A stretch of 64,000 bases of DNA from positions 1 through 64,000 of the forward strand of contig VFIW01000052.1 in NCBI GenBank assembly GCA_006386115.1, given 5' to 3'. The stretch is from Globisporangium splendens. Taxonomy: Eukaryota > Oomycota > Peronosporomycetes > Pythiales > Pythiaceae. Both the position numbers and the translations under genes were made by a program. A model generated the notes under the pieces. It searched no databases. It had not been told where the DNA came from and saw only the letters and a program-made list of their open reading frames with translations. Position 1 is the stretch's first letter; the number at the start of each line of letters is the position of its first letter. Below are positions 44,786-57,217 of the stretch, one piece after another.

Positions 44786-45969
44786 GAGATCTACTCGGTG
44801 TGGCGTGTGCTCGATTGCCGTCGCGATTTCTTTTAACTTTTCCTTTGATGTAGCAGGCGCCTCGTCTGGAGAACCCAAGTGAGTGGACCACAGCCGATTT
44901 GAAGGTGCGTCCTGCTTAGAATTTGCTGGATTTGTGTTTGCAGCTTTGGTGCTCTAGGATGTCGAGATCCATGCTGGATGACGAGCCAATACGAGTGAGC
45001 CTTATAGAGCGAACTTGCTTTTGGGAAACCTCAGAATATTGGAGATGAATGGTCCAGATTGAGCATTTCAGCTCATATAGAGAGACAACCATCACGAGAT
45101 GCAGCAGCTCGAGGCACGGTGAAAAAATGAGATGTCCTCGTCAGCACTTGGAGCTGACCGGTAAATACGAAAAAGGTGACTGTGAGTCAGTTACCAAAAG
45201 CCAGAGTAAGTGCGCATGCGCGTCAGATAAAGCTCATCGAAAGGTAATGCTAAACCACTTCAGTCCCGCTTGAAGCTGGTCTAGGAACTCACAAACGATG
45301 TTGCTGGCTTTGTTTTGTTGTGCTGTGAGGATCCAGCTCGTCAACAATGTATTGCGTGCATTGAAAAGAATGCATGAAGATGGATATCGCTCCGACGGCG
45401 TGAAGTTTGCATTTTCTCTTTCACAAAATGGCGGGGTGTTGCACTAATTTTGCCAATGGCAGGTTGTTGCGCTGGTTGTGAGCGATGGGTTTGACTCCTC
45501 ATTTCAGATCTTCCAGCGAAACGAGAGCAAGAAACCTTGGGTTGAGCGCGTATGTGTCCATCCAAAGCATCTAAGAGACCCCACGAGTGTCGAATCAAAT
45601 TGCTGGATGAATTGAACGCCCTGTCCTCGCAAGCGGTTTCCAATCGCAGTGTTCTCTCGCCTCAAGCTTACAGAAAAAGTGAAGCAATTGCTTGAAGAAT
45701 GGTACCAGTCTTCGAAACAATCAGAGGTGGACCGGGGTAATTAATGGTGAAATGTTGAAGGACTCGAGAGTTAGCAGTGGATGCTGTAGCACTGGGACAT
45801 CAAGTCTTTTGCTGATGGCCATGCTTCCAAGCGAGCAGCAACTGATCACAGTAGCTTTCTCTTATGAACGCACGAAAGAGAAGCTAGAAGTCAGCTTCGC
45901 TCTCCTTCGTCGCACAAGTCAGTCTCCCAGCCAGGTCAACGCGTACCGTTGTCGATTTGTTTTCGGGGA

Positions 45970-46050
45970 GGTGAGTTGAGCTGGTGTCTCCATTGACATT
46001 CGCAGTGGGGATGAGAACGAGTTTTGTGGATGCATGTAGCAACAGATAGC
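45970..46050 (+). repeat. inverted repeat arm (partner 44706-44785)
   Basis: Second copy of the pair, with CTGGTGTCTCCATTGACATT and GTTTTGTGGATGCATGTAGC. Confidence 0.55.
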
Positions 46051-49000
46051 CATCGTGATTGTGTTGAAGGTATTTTCCAGTCAACCTTCACTTGTAAGAT
46101 GCCATCACGATTACCGATTGTTTCGTGTTTGGTGCTCTTTTGTTTGTTGCTGACGCCTCACGTAGCATTCATGGAGGATGGAAGACCTCACAATCGAATT
46201 GATGGTGCGAATCATTTGAACTTGCTGTTGGCGCAACTCTTGACAACTCACCATTTTTGTGCATGTGGATTTTGGATACAGTTGCACTGCTGCGTCTGTT
46301 GTTTGCTTTTTCGAGCACCCCCAGTCAACTCAGCTGTCCGTGCTGCAAGTATGTCAAGTCGCTGAAGTGCAAGGATGTCCTCCAGTGTGCGAAGAAAATC
46401 CATTCTTGCTGCATGCGCAAAATAAGTTCACGCTCATGCGGCCACTGTGAGCAGAGATTAGAGGTTTGCTGATCCTTGGTGGCACCCGAAGAAGAGACCG
46501 AGTGCATCGGTCTACTCCTTGTGAGAGCGTTTTTAAGTGAGGTAGGAAGAGTCCAATCTCTCACCAGAGACCGCTGCAGTGCCCTTAGCTAGTTGCAAGC
46601 GACTTGTGGCAGCTATTTTGCGCGGTTAACTTGTCTTTGTTACTCTGTTGAGTGATGGCATGCCTAAATTGTCCCAGACGGATGTCATGAGCTACGCTGG
46701 ACTTCGCGAAATGAAAAAGAAACGAGACTGCTACCTTTTGGAGGGAAGACAAGAGACAAATTCGACGGATGCTGCGAAACTCGACGCTGCAGTACAAGTC
46801 GTTGTCTTGCCCAGTGAGGTTCCTGTGCGTGATGTCAGATCACCGAGACACGCCATGCAAGTAATCGCAGCTTTCGACAACTCGTGAGGATCCACAACTA
46901 CTTCCGGCAAGATTTATATTTTCGTCTGCTTTCTCAGATTGGTGGGAGAGTTGGTGGCTCTAATGATGGTTCTGCTTTTTACAGATGTGTTTCCAGTCGC
47001 AGTCGCCTAAGCCCGCCGCAAATAAAAAAAGAACCGTCTGTTGTGAACGATCCACTCAGCAAAGGTGGTGTGAGCACAGAGAAAGTGAGTGGGAGGGAGA
47101 TAAAATCTAAGCAGGGTACGAATAAATAAAACCGTTGTGCGTAATGCCAATGGTGTCGTTTGTTTTGCTGGTACAATTATTGCCAAGGTCCCAAGTTAAA
47201 CAAGTACCAGGAGACAAGCACGAAGCATCATGCCGAGATATGGTAGAATGCGTTCGTCGGCAACAGAAGAGAAAATGTTAGCCCAGTCTACAGTGTCAAT
47301 GCGTGCGATGAGTTCTCACGCGCGAGAGATCAGTATGAGTACTTGCCTCGACTGAGTGAAAGTGTGCTCAATGGCAATATCAAACTATCACACATTCGCT
47401 CTTGCTCTCTTTGATTTGAACTCGACCGCAAACTCTCAACTATGTTGCTTTCTTTTTGTCAATTTACTGGACAGGAAGCAATCTCCGCAAGATTGCATGT
47501 CGACGGAGACCATCTCCATCTAGGCAGTCTGGATTGCGCCGTAGTGGTGAGGTCTTGCACCGATCATGTCGCTGATCATGACCGAGTTGACCCGAAGCGA
47601 ACAAAAATCGCCTAGCAATGAATTTGCAAAGGCAGTGCTTGTAAAATCGCTCAGATCCTCGCCGTGTGCTCCACAATGCAGAAGCATAAAGCGGTTGCGT
47701 GGATATTGGTGTTGGTCGTTGCGGTAACCAAAGACTGTTGGCGGGGCGGAGGACAATCGCGATTTCGTTGAAGCTGGAGGCAATGTAATGGAGACACCCG
47801 CTTCAACAAAATCGCAATTGCCCCGCTCGGGATAACTGACACTTGTGGATCCAGTACTGTAAACATATTTCGAACAAAAGGTCGTGTCGTTGATATGTAG
47901 AAGGCATTGTGGCTTTGCTTCGACTCAATTGCGTTTAATGAATGGCCGTGACACGCCAATACTCTGCAGATGAATGTGAAGAGCTACGCTGGACTATCAG
48001 GTGAAGAAGTGCGGAGCGTGTGTATCTGGGAGGAAGAGAGACGCTCCAGCAAGAAGGATGCGTGGAGCACTAGCTGTTTGACGAGTTTCCTGTCCAGGTA
48101 ACCAGCTTTCAAACGTGCGATGCCAAGTTCACCATCGTGCAACCAACCGAACATTGATGGAGAACCAATTTTTACGGTAGGGTTTTGCTTGCACTCTCCA
48201 TGTATGCGGAATTGCCTTTATATTGCGTGTTGTTTTCTGTGCTCATGGATGTGACGGTTCTTTTAAATTCTGAATTGCCCGTGCTTCTCACATGGCAGTT
48301 TGCTACGTTCTTCGATCGCATGCATCCGCTCAACCAGCACCGAACTACAAAAGACGCACTTTTCCCGTGAGCGAGTGCAAAGTCGATCTGTCCGTGCAGA
48401 AGATAGTCCCACTATTTATTCGGGCGCTCGTGATTCGTGCCGCACTATTTGAGACCATCTATCCTAATTCTTTATCGCGTTTGTGGATCATCTGCTCGAC
48501 TTGTTTTGTTCTGGAGACGCCTCGTCTGCAGACATTTTTGTGTCAGGATCCCACGTATCCTGAGGTGCGCATCCTTGGACCTTTGTTTTGACGCTCGTGA
48601 TGACTCAAAATTGTTGCTTGAAATGGCCATCGTTGATTCAGTTGCATTACCTCCATAGGTTTCCGCTATTCGAGATCCCCAGTCAGCACGCATGTTGGTG
48701 CTTCTTCTCCTCACAGAGTGTTGCTCAGACCTGTGTCCAGAAACGTGTTGAGGTGCATCCTCCAGTTGGTAAAAAGCAATGCAATCCCTTTTCACTGCGA
48801 TTTGCAACGGGGTTCTGCGCGCGCTCTCACGTACATTTCTTTACTTTGTTGCGACGCAGGAGGTAAGTTCTGCTTCGACTCCGCTTTGCAGCTTGAGTCT
48901 CCAATTGTAGTTTGCAATCGCGTGTTACTCAACCTACCAAGGTGAAAAATGCTCCTTGTAGCGATGCACCCAGCAAAGTCGATACTGTTCTCCACCAAGA

Positions 49001-50534
49001 CAGACCCCGTTTAATGCGAAATCTTTGCCTCCATTGAGGTGATGCAACTGTTCTTTTCTGCTTTAGATTTGTCGAGAACCCTCAGTCAACGCATCTGTCG
49101 CGTCTCCGCCTCGCAAAGTGTCCCTCGAATGTGTGTGCAGAATTGGGTCGATGCTCAAGCACCTCCTCAAGCGTGCGAGCACAAATCGATTTTGACCTCA
49201 TGCGGAACAAAACGCCACAAGACCAGCCACCTCGGCTGCCTGTGCGTTGAAGGCGGCGCGAAACTGCTCTGGGAAGTGCGTCTGAGTCGCAATGTTTTGT
49301 CGGAGCAAGACCCAACCCACAACCAGCTTGTAGGCACTTCGAGAGAGAAATTTGAGCTGTTTCAATAGGAATCGTAAGAAGACCAAGCAACAATCGCGCG
49401 ACGCAAGCTGGTGTATGACTAGCACGTGATACTGTCGTCAGCAGCTTGAGCGGATCGTTGAAATGAGATTATGATGCGTAAGAGCAGTGTCAGTGTATGC
49501 GGGATGGGTTCTCTCAAGTACGGGAATACCAGAGCGCACGCTGTACCTGATCGCTCGATGAAATTGCGCCGGAGGTAATGCCCCATATACCTTCTGTTGC
49601 TCTGGTTATGATGGCATACTACGAGGACTCAATCACTGTTGCTGTTTCTGTGTGTGTGTGTGAAGTGCCTTGCAACGTACTCTAAACGCTAATACCAAAC
49701 GCTCCGAGGTGAAGATGACTCGAATGCCACAGAGTTTGGGTTGCGTCACCGCGCTCCAAGAGTTTCCTGCAAGCAAAGCAAGGACCGTGAAATCAAAGCC
49801 GTTTACCGCGAATCGATCCTCCGATATCGTGTCTCATGCTCCAAACAACTCGAGAACGTGAACCACTCGACGGAAAATGTCAGCAATCGCCAAAAACCAA
49901 GCACCTTGGTGGAAGTGGAAGGCAATAAAGGTTTTGTCGAAGCTAAAAGCACATGAGTCAGCCCTCTGTGGCATTGCTCATGGCAAATAAGAGAAAAGAA
50001 TACCAAGTTTGTTTTGCTTGTACTCACACTTCCAAGTGGGTGACTCTTGTCACCACCGTGTTCAGGTTATTAGTCTCACCCTACGTGGTGTAAGCCCACG
50101 TCCATGGTTGCTCTCCTGGCTGAGTGAGGCCATCTCTATTCATCTTAAAGCTAATCAGCGGCACCGATCATGTTAAAATCGTTAGCATGTAGATGCAAGT
50201 TATCAGGAAATCGTCACAGTGATTGGCGGATTGGCGTCTCCATTGACCCATGGAGTCATGGGATTTCAGATCAGCAAAGCCAGTTTAACCCGCTTCTTTC
50301 CATGCTTTGGGTTGTACCCAACAGGATTGTTTAAATAACGGGATAAACTCATCCGAAACTGGGCAAAACACCATGTTCCGTCTTTGTGAATCGTCTGGTA
50401 AAACCGACCATCACTCTTGGAGCTCATTGATGTGGCAGCTCCATCGACATCGTAATTCGTTGGCAGCAACACCCGCCCACTCGGCCCCATTCCCGCAATC
50501 TTCACCACGCCCACACCACCCATACTCACTCAGC

Positions 50535-52012
50535 ATGGCGTCAGCTCCAGCAGCTACAACCACTAAATCCGCCGTCGATCTGGTGATCTACGCGTCCCAC
50601 GTGATCCCTGTAGTCCCACGTGATGCGGTGCTGCGCGACCGTGCCGTCGTTGTGCACGACGGACGCATCGTCAATGTGCTGTCGCGCGAGCAAGCGCTCG
50701 AGATGTACGAGCCAGAAAGAGTGCAGGACTTGACGGATCACATCCTCATCCCTGGCCTCGTGAATGCGCACACGCATGCGCCGTTATCCCTGCTACGCGG
50801 TCTCGCCGATGACCTGCCGGTCTGTGACTGGCAAACCAAGTGGATTTGGCCGGCCGAGGGTGAGTTCCTGAGCGGAGAGTTCGTTTCCGATGGTGTCGCT
50901 CACGCTACGGCCGAGATGATCCGCGGTGGCACGACGTGCATGAACGATATGTTCCACTTTGGCAAAGAATCGTGCGACGTTGTCGAGCGCGTTGGTATTC
51001 GTGCTGTGATCGGTCCGATGATCATGGAGTTCCCGTCTGCATCTGCGAAAGACACTGACGACTACTTTGAGAAAACGCGCGTATTACTGGAAAAGTACAA
51101 GCACCACGAGATGATTCGCATCGGCATGGCCCCGCACAACACTTCGGTCGCTGGAGAAGCAACGCTGCAGAAGGTGAACGAGTGGTCAGAAAAGTACCAC
51201 GTGCCATTCAACATTCACTTGCACGAGAGTGCGAGCGAGTGCGACGACAGCGAGAGTTTGAACCGTGGATCGCTGAACTGCCATCGAAGCGACCAGCAAC
51301 TCCGTCCATTGGCGAACCTCAAGCGCTTGGGCTTGCTCTCGGAGCGATTGGTGTGCGTCCACATGGCTCAGCTCACGGATCAGGAGATTCAAGACGTCGC
51401 TGCTGCCAAAGCTCACGTCGTACATTGTCCAACTTCTGACCTAAAGCTGTCTGGTGGCATCTGTCGCGTCGCGGAGCTGCTTAAAAGTGGCGTCAACGTT
51501 GCAATTGGTACCGAAGGTGCGTTCTGTAATAACAAACTGGACATGTTCGCTGAAATGAAGCTCGCTGCGATCCTGGCCAAGGCCGAGTCCAAGGAGCCAA
51601 CGAGTGTGCCTGCCGCTGTGGCGCTGCAGATGGCAACCTTGAACGGTGCGCGCGCCATCGGTTTGGGCAACGAGATCGGGTCGATTGAAATCGGCAAGCG
51701 CGCCGACCTGGTCGCCGTCGAGTGCGACAACATCGAGATGCTCCCGATGTACAATGCGATCAGCCACGTCGTGTACGTCGCTGGACGTGAAAAGTAAGTT
51801 ATCTTAGTGTTGTGTTTGCCATGAGTATTTGTATTACGATGTCGTGCTAACGATGACTTTGTTGCTGTGGTTATAGTGTGTCTGACGTGTGGATCAACGG
51901 CAAGCAAGTGCTCGCGGACCGCAAGATGACGACGATCGACGAAGCTCAGGTGAAGGCAGACGTGCGCAAGTGGAACAAGCGGATCCACGAGCACTTTTTC
52001 TCGAGAAAGTGA
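50535..52012 (+). CDS. amidohydrolase paralogue 1, metal-binding Asp replaced by Glu
   Basis: MtaD/TrzA-type amidohydrolases deaminate methylthioadenosine, S-adenosylhomocysteine or related compounds using one metal ion. Exons 50535-51793 and 51877-52012 (83-nt intron, GTAAGT...TTATAG, phase 2) give 464 residues. HxH is present (GLVNAHTHAPLSLLRG), as are the His of NIHLHES and of HVVHCPTSDLK. The final catalytic Asp, normally in GTDG and present in paralogue 2, is Glu here (GTEGAFCNNKL). The substrate-side PHAPYTV is changed to PHNTSVAG. This protein may be catalytically weak or have another substrate. The frame is open upstream to 50307, but the paralogue and composition favour ATG 50535. 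The last third is almost identical at DNA level to paralogue 2, pointing to gene conversion. Confidence 0.85.
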
Positions 52013-53260
52013 CAGTTCTGGTGGAATGTGCATTGACTCAGTCATGTCAAGTGCCACGACTGGCAGTAGTGGAAGGTGGTCTTATATCGATAGAAGAAAA
52101 TAACGAAGTGCAACTCATGAACTAGTGATCTTTTTTTTTCTTCTCAACAAAGTGCGTTGTACACTGCATCTGTTGCGTAAATACACGGCACGAGCCTTCA
52201 GTGTCGTTTCAATGACACTATTTAAAAAATGGACGCAAGAGATGGGCTGCGATTCTGAGTCCACACGTGAGAACCTGGTCGCTGGACACGTGCAAACTGT
52301 CCATTTCCTCATGAAGACTGCACCGCTTTGGTGTGAGCTGCTTACCTCAATAGGTGTTCGCGGCGCAATCGGAGCAAATTGGCGCTCACCACCCATCCCA
52401 CGCTCCGATTTTCGCGCGCAGCCGCTGCTCGAGAGTGGGCTTTTGCCGCGAAAAAGAGCAACGTTCGCACTTTTTTTTTCCAGCTAAGCTGTTGTCAATG
52501 CATCTGAGATCCTGACAGTCGGTGAATGTGAAGTGGAGCATTCAACCAGAAGAAGGGGCAAATGGTTTAACCCGTTTTTTTGCGCGAGGGGGTTCATACC
52601 AGCCACAAGTAGCCGCATTTGTGTTAGACAGCTGGTGCACTTGCTGAATGAGAGCTGAAGACTGGACAGAGAGGGATGAAGGGGATAACCCACTTTAGCC
52701 CAATAACCTATGAAATAGAATATACGTTAGAAGGGATTGCGTTGCTGCCTTTACCTGTCCAGCTCATTCGTACTTGTGTTGGTGAGCCTATCCACACACC
52801 ACATGTTTGGAGCACGTGGAAGGTATGACTGCCATCCTGAGGAGACTTGCATGATGGTCGATGGCGGTGGCAAGGGCACAGGTTGAATCGCCCAGGCTCA
52901 ATGTGAGACAACCTGCTGCTACAGCCACGCATTCACTGAGCAATCGGAGTGAAGGACGAGCCCATCCCATCATGATTTGCAAGGTACCAAAAACCTTCCA
53001 AACAGCATACTATCTGCTTCACTTTCAAATGCATGCATCAAATGGATATCTAGTTTGATCTCCTAAATACACAATAAGTGATACCATTCCACTATCAAAT
53101 ATATCTCTCTATATAACATACAACCTTCCTAGTCGCTACACGAGGAAAATCAACCCGTTCAAGCGTCATATCGGATTGGCAGACAGCCAACCAATCGCAA
53201 GTGCAACGACAGACAAGCAGCCAGTCTCTCACTCGAGTGAATGCGAGCAGCTACGCTCCG
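52013..53260. other. spacer between the amidohydrolase paralogues
   Basis: 1.2 kb. Short AT-rich frames, no gene supported. I see nothing else. Confidence 0.5.
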
Positions 53261-54833
53261 ATGTTGCTGCGCCGCCTCTGCCAGCAACAGCGCTGCACAC
53301 TGCACTCCATCGCCACTTCCCGACCTGCGCTATCCGCCACACATCCGCTCCGCACCATGTCCTCTTCCTCCGCCGCGCTCAAAGCCGACCTCGTGATCTT
53401 CGCCAACCAGATCATCCCTGTGGTGCCGCACAACGTGGTGCTCGAGAACCATGCCGTGGTCGTGCGCGACATGCGCGTCGTCGACGTGCTGCCACGCGAC
53501 GAGGCCGCCGCCAAGTACGACGCCGCGCAGGTGCAGGACCTGAAGAACCACATCCTCATCCCGGGGCTCGTGAACGCGCACACGCACTCGGCCATGACGC
53601 TGCTGCGCGGCCTCTCGGACGACAAGGCGCTGTGCGACTGGCTCGCGCAGGACATCTGGCCCACGGAGGGCAAGTTCGTCGGCCCAGAGTTTGTGCGCGA
53701 CGGCATGACCCACGCTGCGGCTGAAATGATCCGCGGCGGCACGACGTGCTCGAATGACATGTACTTTTACCCGCAGGAGGCGATCGAAGTGCTCGAGCGC
53801 GTGGGCATGCGTGGCGCGGTTGGGCAGACCGTGATGGAGTTCCCTACGGCGTACGCGTCGGGTCCTGCCGAGTACTTTGAGAAGGCGCTCCCGTTCTTGA
53901 AGCAATACAAGAACCACGACCTCGTGACGGCAACGATGGCGCCGCACGCGCCGTACACGGTCGGCGAAGCCAGTCTCCTCAAGGTCGAGGAGATGTCCAA
54001 GGAGCACAACGTGCACATCAACATCCACTTGCACGAGACCCAGGCCGAGTGCCACGACAGCGAGCACCAGATCAAGGCGTCGATGAGCTGCCACCAGAGC
54101 GACCAAAAGTTGCGTCCGATCGCCAACTTCAAGCGCCTCGGCTTGCTCTCGGAGCGCCTGATCTGCGTGCACATGACTGCACTCACGGACGAGGAGATCA
54201 AGGACATCGCGGATGCCAAGTCCCACGTCGTGCACTGTCCTTCGTCCAACTTGAAGCTCGCGTCGGGTATTTGTCGCGTCACGGATTTGCTCAAGAGCGG
54301 CGTCAACGTCGCCATTGGTACGGACGGTGCCGCGAGCAACAACTCGCTCAACATGTTTGCTGAAATGAAGCTCGCTGCGATCCTGGCCAAGGCCGAGTCC
54401 AAGGAACCAACGAGCGTGCCTGCCGCTGTGGCGCTGCAGATGGCGACCTTGAACGGTGCGCGCGCCATCGGTTTGGGCAACGAGATCGGGTCGATTGAAG
54501 TCGGCAAGCGCGCCGACCTGGTCGCCGTCGAGTGTGACAACATCGAGATGCTCCCGATGTACAATGCGATCAGCCACGTCGTGTACGTCGCTGGACGTGA
54601 AAAGTAAGTCACTTTGTATTGTGTTTGCCGTGAGTATTTATATTACGATGTCGTGCTAACGATGACTTTGTTGCTGTGGTTATAGTGTGTCTGACGTGTG
54701 GATCAACGGCAAGCAAGTGCTCGCGGACCGCAAGATGACGACGATCGACGAAGCTCAGGTGAAGGCAGACGTGCGCAAGTGGTACAGCAACATCCGCGAA
54801 TTCCACGCCTCCCTTCAGCAAAACAAGAACTAG
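53261..54833 (+). CDS. amidohydrolase paralogue 2 (methylthioadenosine/S-adenosylhomocysteine deaminase-like)
   Basis: Exons 53261-54603 and 54686-54833 (82-nt intron at the same place and phase as paralogue 1) give 496 residues. All expected metal and catalytic positions are present: HxH in LVNAHTHSAMTLLRG, MAPHAPYTVGEASL, HLHETQAEC, HVVHCPSSNLKL, and the Asp in IGTDGAASNNSLNMF. It should therefore be the active member of the pair. Deamination of a purine-nucleoside-type thioether is inferred from family resemblance. The N-terminus from 53261 (MLLRRLCQQQRCTLHSIATS) looks like a mitochondrial presequence, and a second ATG at 53357 (MSSSSAALKADL) matches the start of the shorter paralogue, so dual targeting is possible. 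Very GC-rich third positions contrast with the less GC-rich 5' part of paralogue 1. Confidence 0.9.
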
Positions 54834-54938
54834 AGGGCTGCAAAAAGAGATAGCTTGTTGCCCTACTACTTCAGACCTTCCTCTATCCAGGCATTCAATA
54901 TAGACGCTCAATTGCATTTTGCTTGTTTGCTGCTGTTA

Positions 54939-57217
54939 TCACTCTTCGTCGCTACTGAGCAGCATGTTGTGCACTAACAGCTTCTCAAAGAGCTCGCGGT
55001 CGGCAAAATGCGGTACGTGCCACTCCACTCCCTGAGCTTCTGGTGCGAATGCGTCAACGCTCGAGATTAAGTGAAGATCGGAACTTGCTGAGGAGGCAAC
55101 CGGCAATTGGGATGAGCTCGTGTCAGGCGTCTCATTTAAGTGGGTACTTGGTTCCGTGAGATCCAAGCTGGTGAGTTTCGCTGCAGCTAGTGATGTGGCC
55201 GCCACTAGACTGCCACCAAGACTCAAGCCTTCTTCTTCAAACTCGGCCAACTCGGGAGGAAACAGCAGTGCAGATCGTGCTCCACTCTTCTCTGTCCTGG
55301 GCTTGAGCCATGTGCTTTCGAGGTCTTCTCTCTGGTTACTCGTAGAACTGTTGCTGCTGCGACGTCTCTCCATCTTTTTGAGACTCGACGCACGGGACAC
55401 GACTCGCTGACTCGCTCGTGCTCGTGCATCCGCTGCGATCTCAGACTGCACTTTCTCGTCGTCCATCATGTGATTCCACTCCTCGATGCGTAATCGTGCT
55501 TTCAGCTGCCGCTCAGCGTCCTTTTGCCGCTGCGCTCGCGAGGCACTCAGCTGCTCTGTCACGTCCTGCAGTTCTTTCTCAAGCGCGCATTCTATCGTCT
55601 GGAGACTTTGGACTCGCTGCTGTTTGCTTGCAGCTCGCACCTGCAACTTGTCGATTTCGCATTGCATGCGTGCGAGTTGCTGTTCCTGCTCGAGGTGCTT
55701 GGTCATATTTTTCTCTCGGATCCGTAGGTCGATCACCATCTACTCATTCACACAGCGGCAAAGTTAGTTCGTACTTGTACTGCAAGAATGATTCGTCTAT
55801 CTCTTTCGTACCTTATCACATAGTTGCCTTTCAAGATTGTTCAGGAAGCTCCCACCGCCCAACACCTTCGTGTAGGTTGCAGTCTCAGCTAAACTCCCTT
55901 TGGCAACGTCGTCTTGTATCATTTCGACATTTTGAGGTGGGCTGCTGGAATACGTAGCTGATACCGATTCAGACGGAGCAATAGGCATCGTGGGGGACAA
56001 ATTCGGTCGAAGTCGAAGTGCAAACTGTTTACTTTTCCTGCGAATCGCCTCGATTTTGTTCATCTCGTCTTGCAAGCGGAGCTGCTCTTCGGCTCGTGCG
56101 AGCTCCTAGTCTCGCAAATGCTGCTCTCGTTCCAACTCGATCCGCTTGGCGCGTTCCTGCGCAAGTGCAAGCGCAGCGGCGACTTTTTGCTCTTTTTCGC
56201 GTCGGATCTGCTCAGGATCAGGTTCGTTGTTGCCGGTTTTCAATGAGGAGGAACGCCGCTTTTTCCTGATTGACGACCTCCTCCGAAGAAGCTTTGCAGG
56301 TTTACTGTCGTCTTTAGATGGCTCACTCGTGCTTGGTTTATTGAGGTGGTCTCCGCTCGTGTCATCGTGTGACGAATCGTGCTTATTGCTAAGGATGCAA
56401 GTTGAATTGTGATTTAAAAGAAAACAGAAACAGAACTGCTGTGCCGAGTCGCTTCACTTCCCAGCGGCTCGGACTCGCTCCTGTGTGCATGGTGGTTGCT
56501 GTCCTGCTCCATCAAGGGCTACTGAAACAGATGACTAATTACTTAGTAGTGAATCATTTCCACGGTGACGAATTACAATGGATAAGTCACAACGCGTAGA
56601 GATTCACCTGCGAATTCGACTCTGGCGTGCGCAAAGCTGAACAGATCACCACACATCGTCTTCCACTTCATCGTCGCTGGATTCAACCTCAGGACGAGCC
56701 GGGATCCTATGTACCCATGGTGTCTCCGCGGCATCATCCCGTGATCAAAGCGACCGCCACGAGGCAAATCCGTCTCTATCGATGTCGCTCCATGCATCGT
56801 CTAGTGATCCTATTGCAGGTTGCCGCACAAACACTGTAGACGCCAACGGCGGAACAGGTGCTGTGGCGCTAGCAGCAATCGACCTCGGTACCTCGGCTTG
56901 CCGCTCTGACACAAGATCGCCGATTCCGCTCTTTCTTCCACCATTCGCTTGCAGCGAGAGTCGTTACCAGAGCAGAGGTGAGGGCTGTCGCTCTCTTGCA
57001 GTGTGCCTCCCAGGTGACAGGTGTGTCTGATCGGGTGGACTTGCTGCAGCTGCGGGTGACGACGGGAGTTGCGCATGATAGCGGTCGGTCTTGAAGCTCC
57101 AAGGTAGAGAGATTGATGCTGTTGCTGGACTGTAGCAGCACTGGCAGCAGCCTGCACGTACGCGCGTCGCAATTGCGCCTCTTGCTCGGCAAAGTACTTG
57201 CCGATCTTGTCGGCCAT
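54939..57217 (-). pseudogene. decayed coiled-coil protein gene
   Basis: Read on the minus strand. The start at 57217 (MADKIGKYFAEQEAQLRRAYV) loses its frame near 57080 (one missing base). The new frame continues through TAA 56964-56966 and TGA 56745-56747 to an acidic stretch (SSDDEVEDDVW), followed by a presumed intron ending CTTAG near 56397. A further exon encodes a basic region (KLLRRRSSIRKKRRSSS) and a long charged coiled coil (EQIRREKEQKVAAALALAQE) with a TAG at 56106-56108. A clean intron (55741-55803, GTACGA...GAGTAG) joins to the last exon 55740-54939, a coiled coil (EKNMTKHLEQEQQLARMQ) and Ser-rich tail. The three stops lie in one frame. The family is not recognised, and cytoskeletal or scaffold roles would be a guess. 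Confidence 0.65.

Larger units (their letters stand above)
43894..50534. other. gene-poor 6.6 kb with diverged repeats
   Basis: No gene is supported. All frames are short, lack domains, and differ in composition from the coding genes. Repeated pieces can be seen: an inverted pair at 44706-44785 and 45970-46050; GAGCTACGCTGGACT at about 46690 and 47980; and a related block CCCAGTCAACTCAGCTGTC / CCCAGTCAGCACGC / CCTCAGTCAACGCATCTGTC at about 46318, 48677 and 49081. A frame at 46099 (MPSRLPIVSCLVLFCLLLTP) looks like a signal peptide but degenerates at once. This is best read as remnants of old duplications or mobile DNA. Confidence 0.45.

Noticed and set aside
53330..54577. 415-codon minus-strand frame opposite amidohydrolase paralogue 2
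   Set aside because: It is a mirror of a GC-rich coding strand; the sense strand has all catalytic motifs, and the antisense has no domain.
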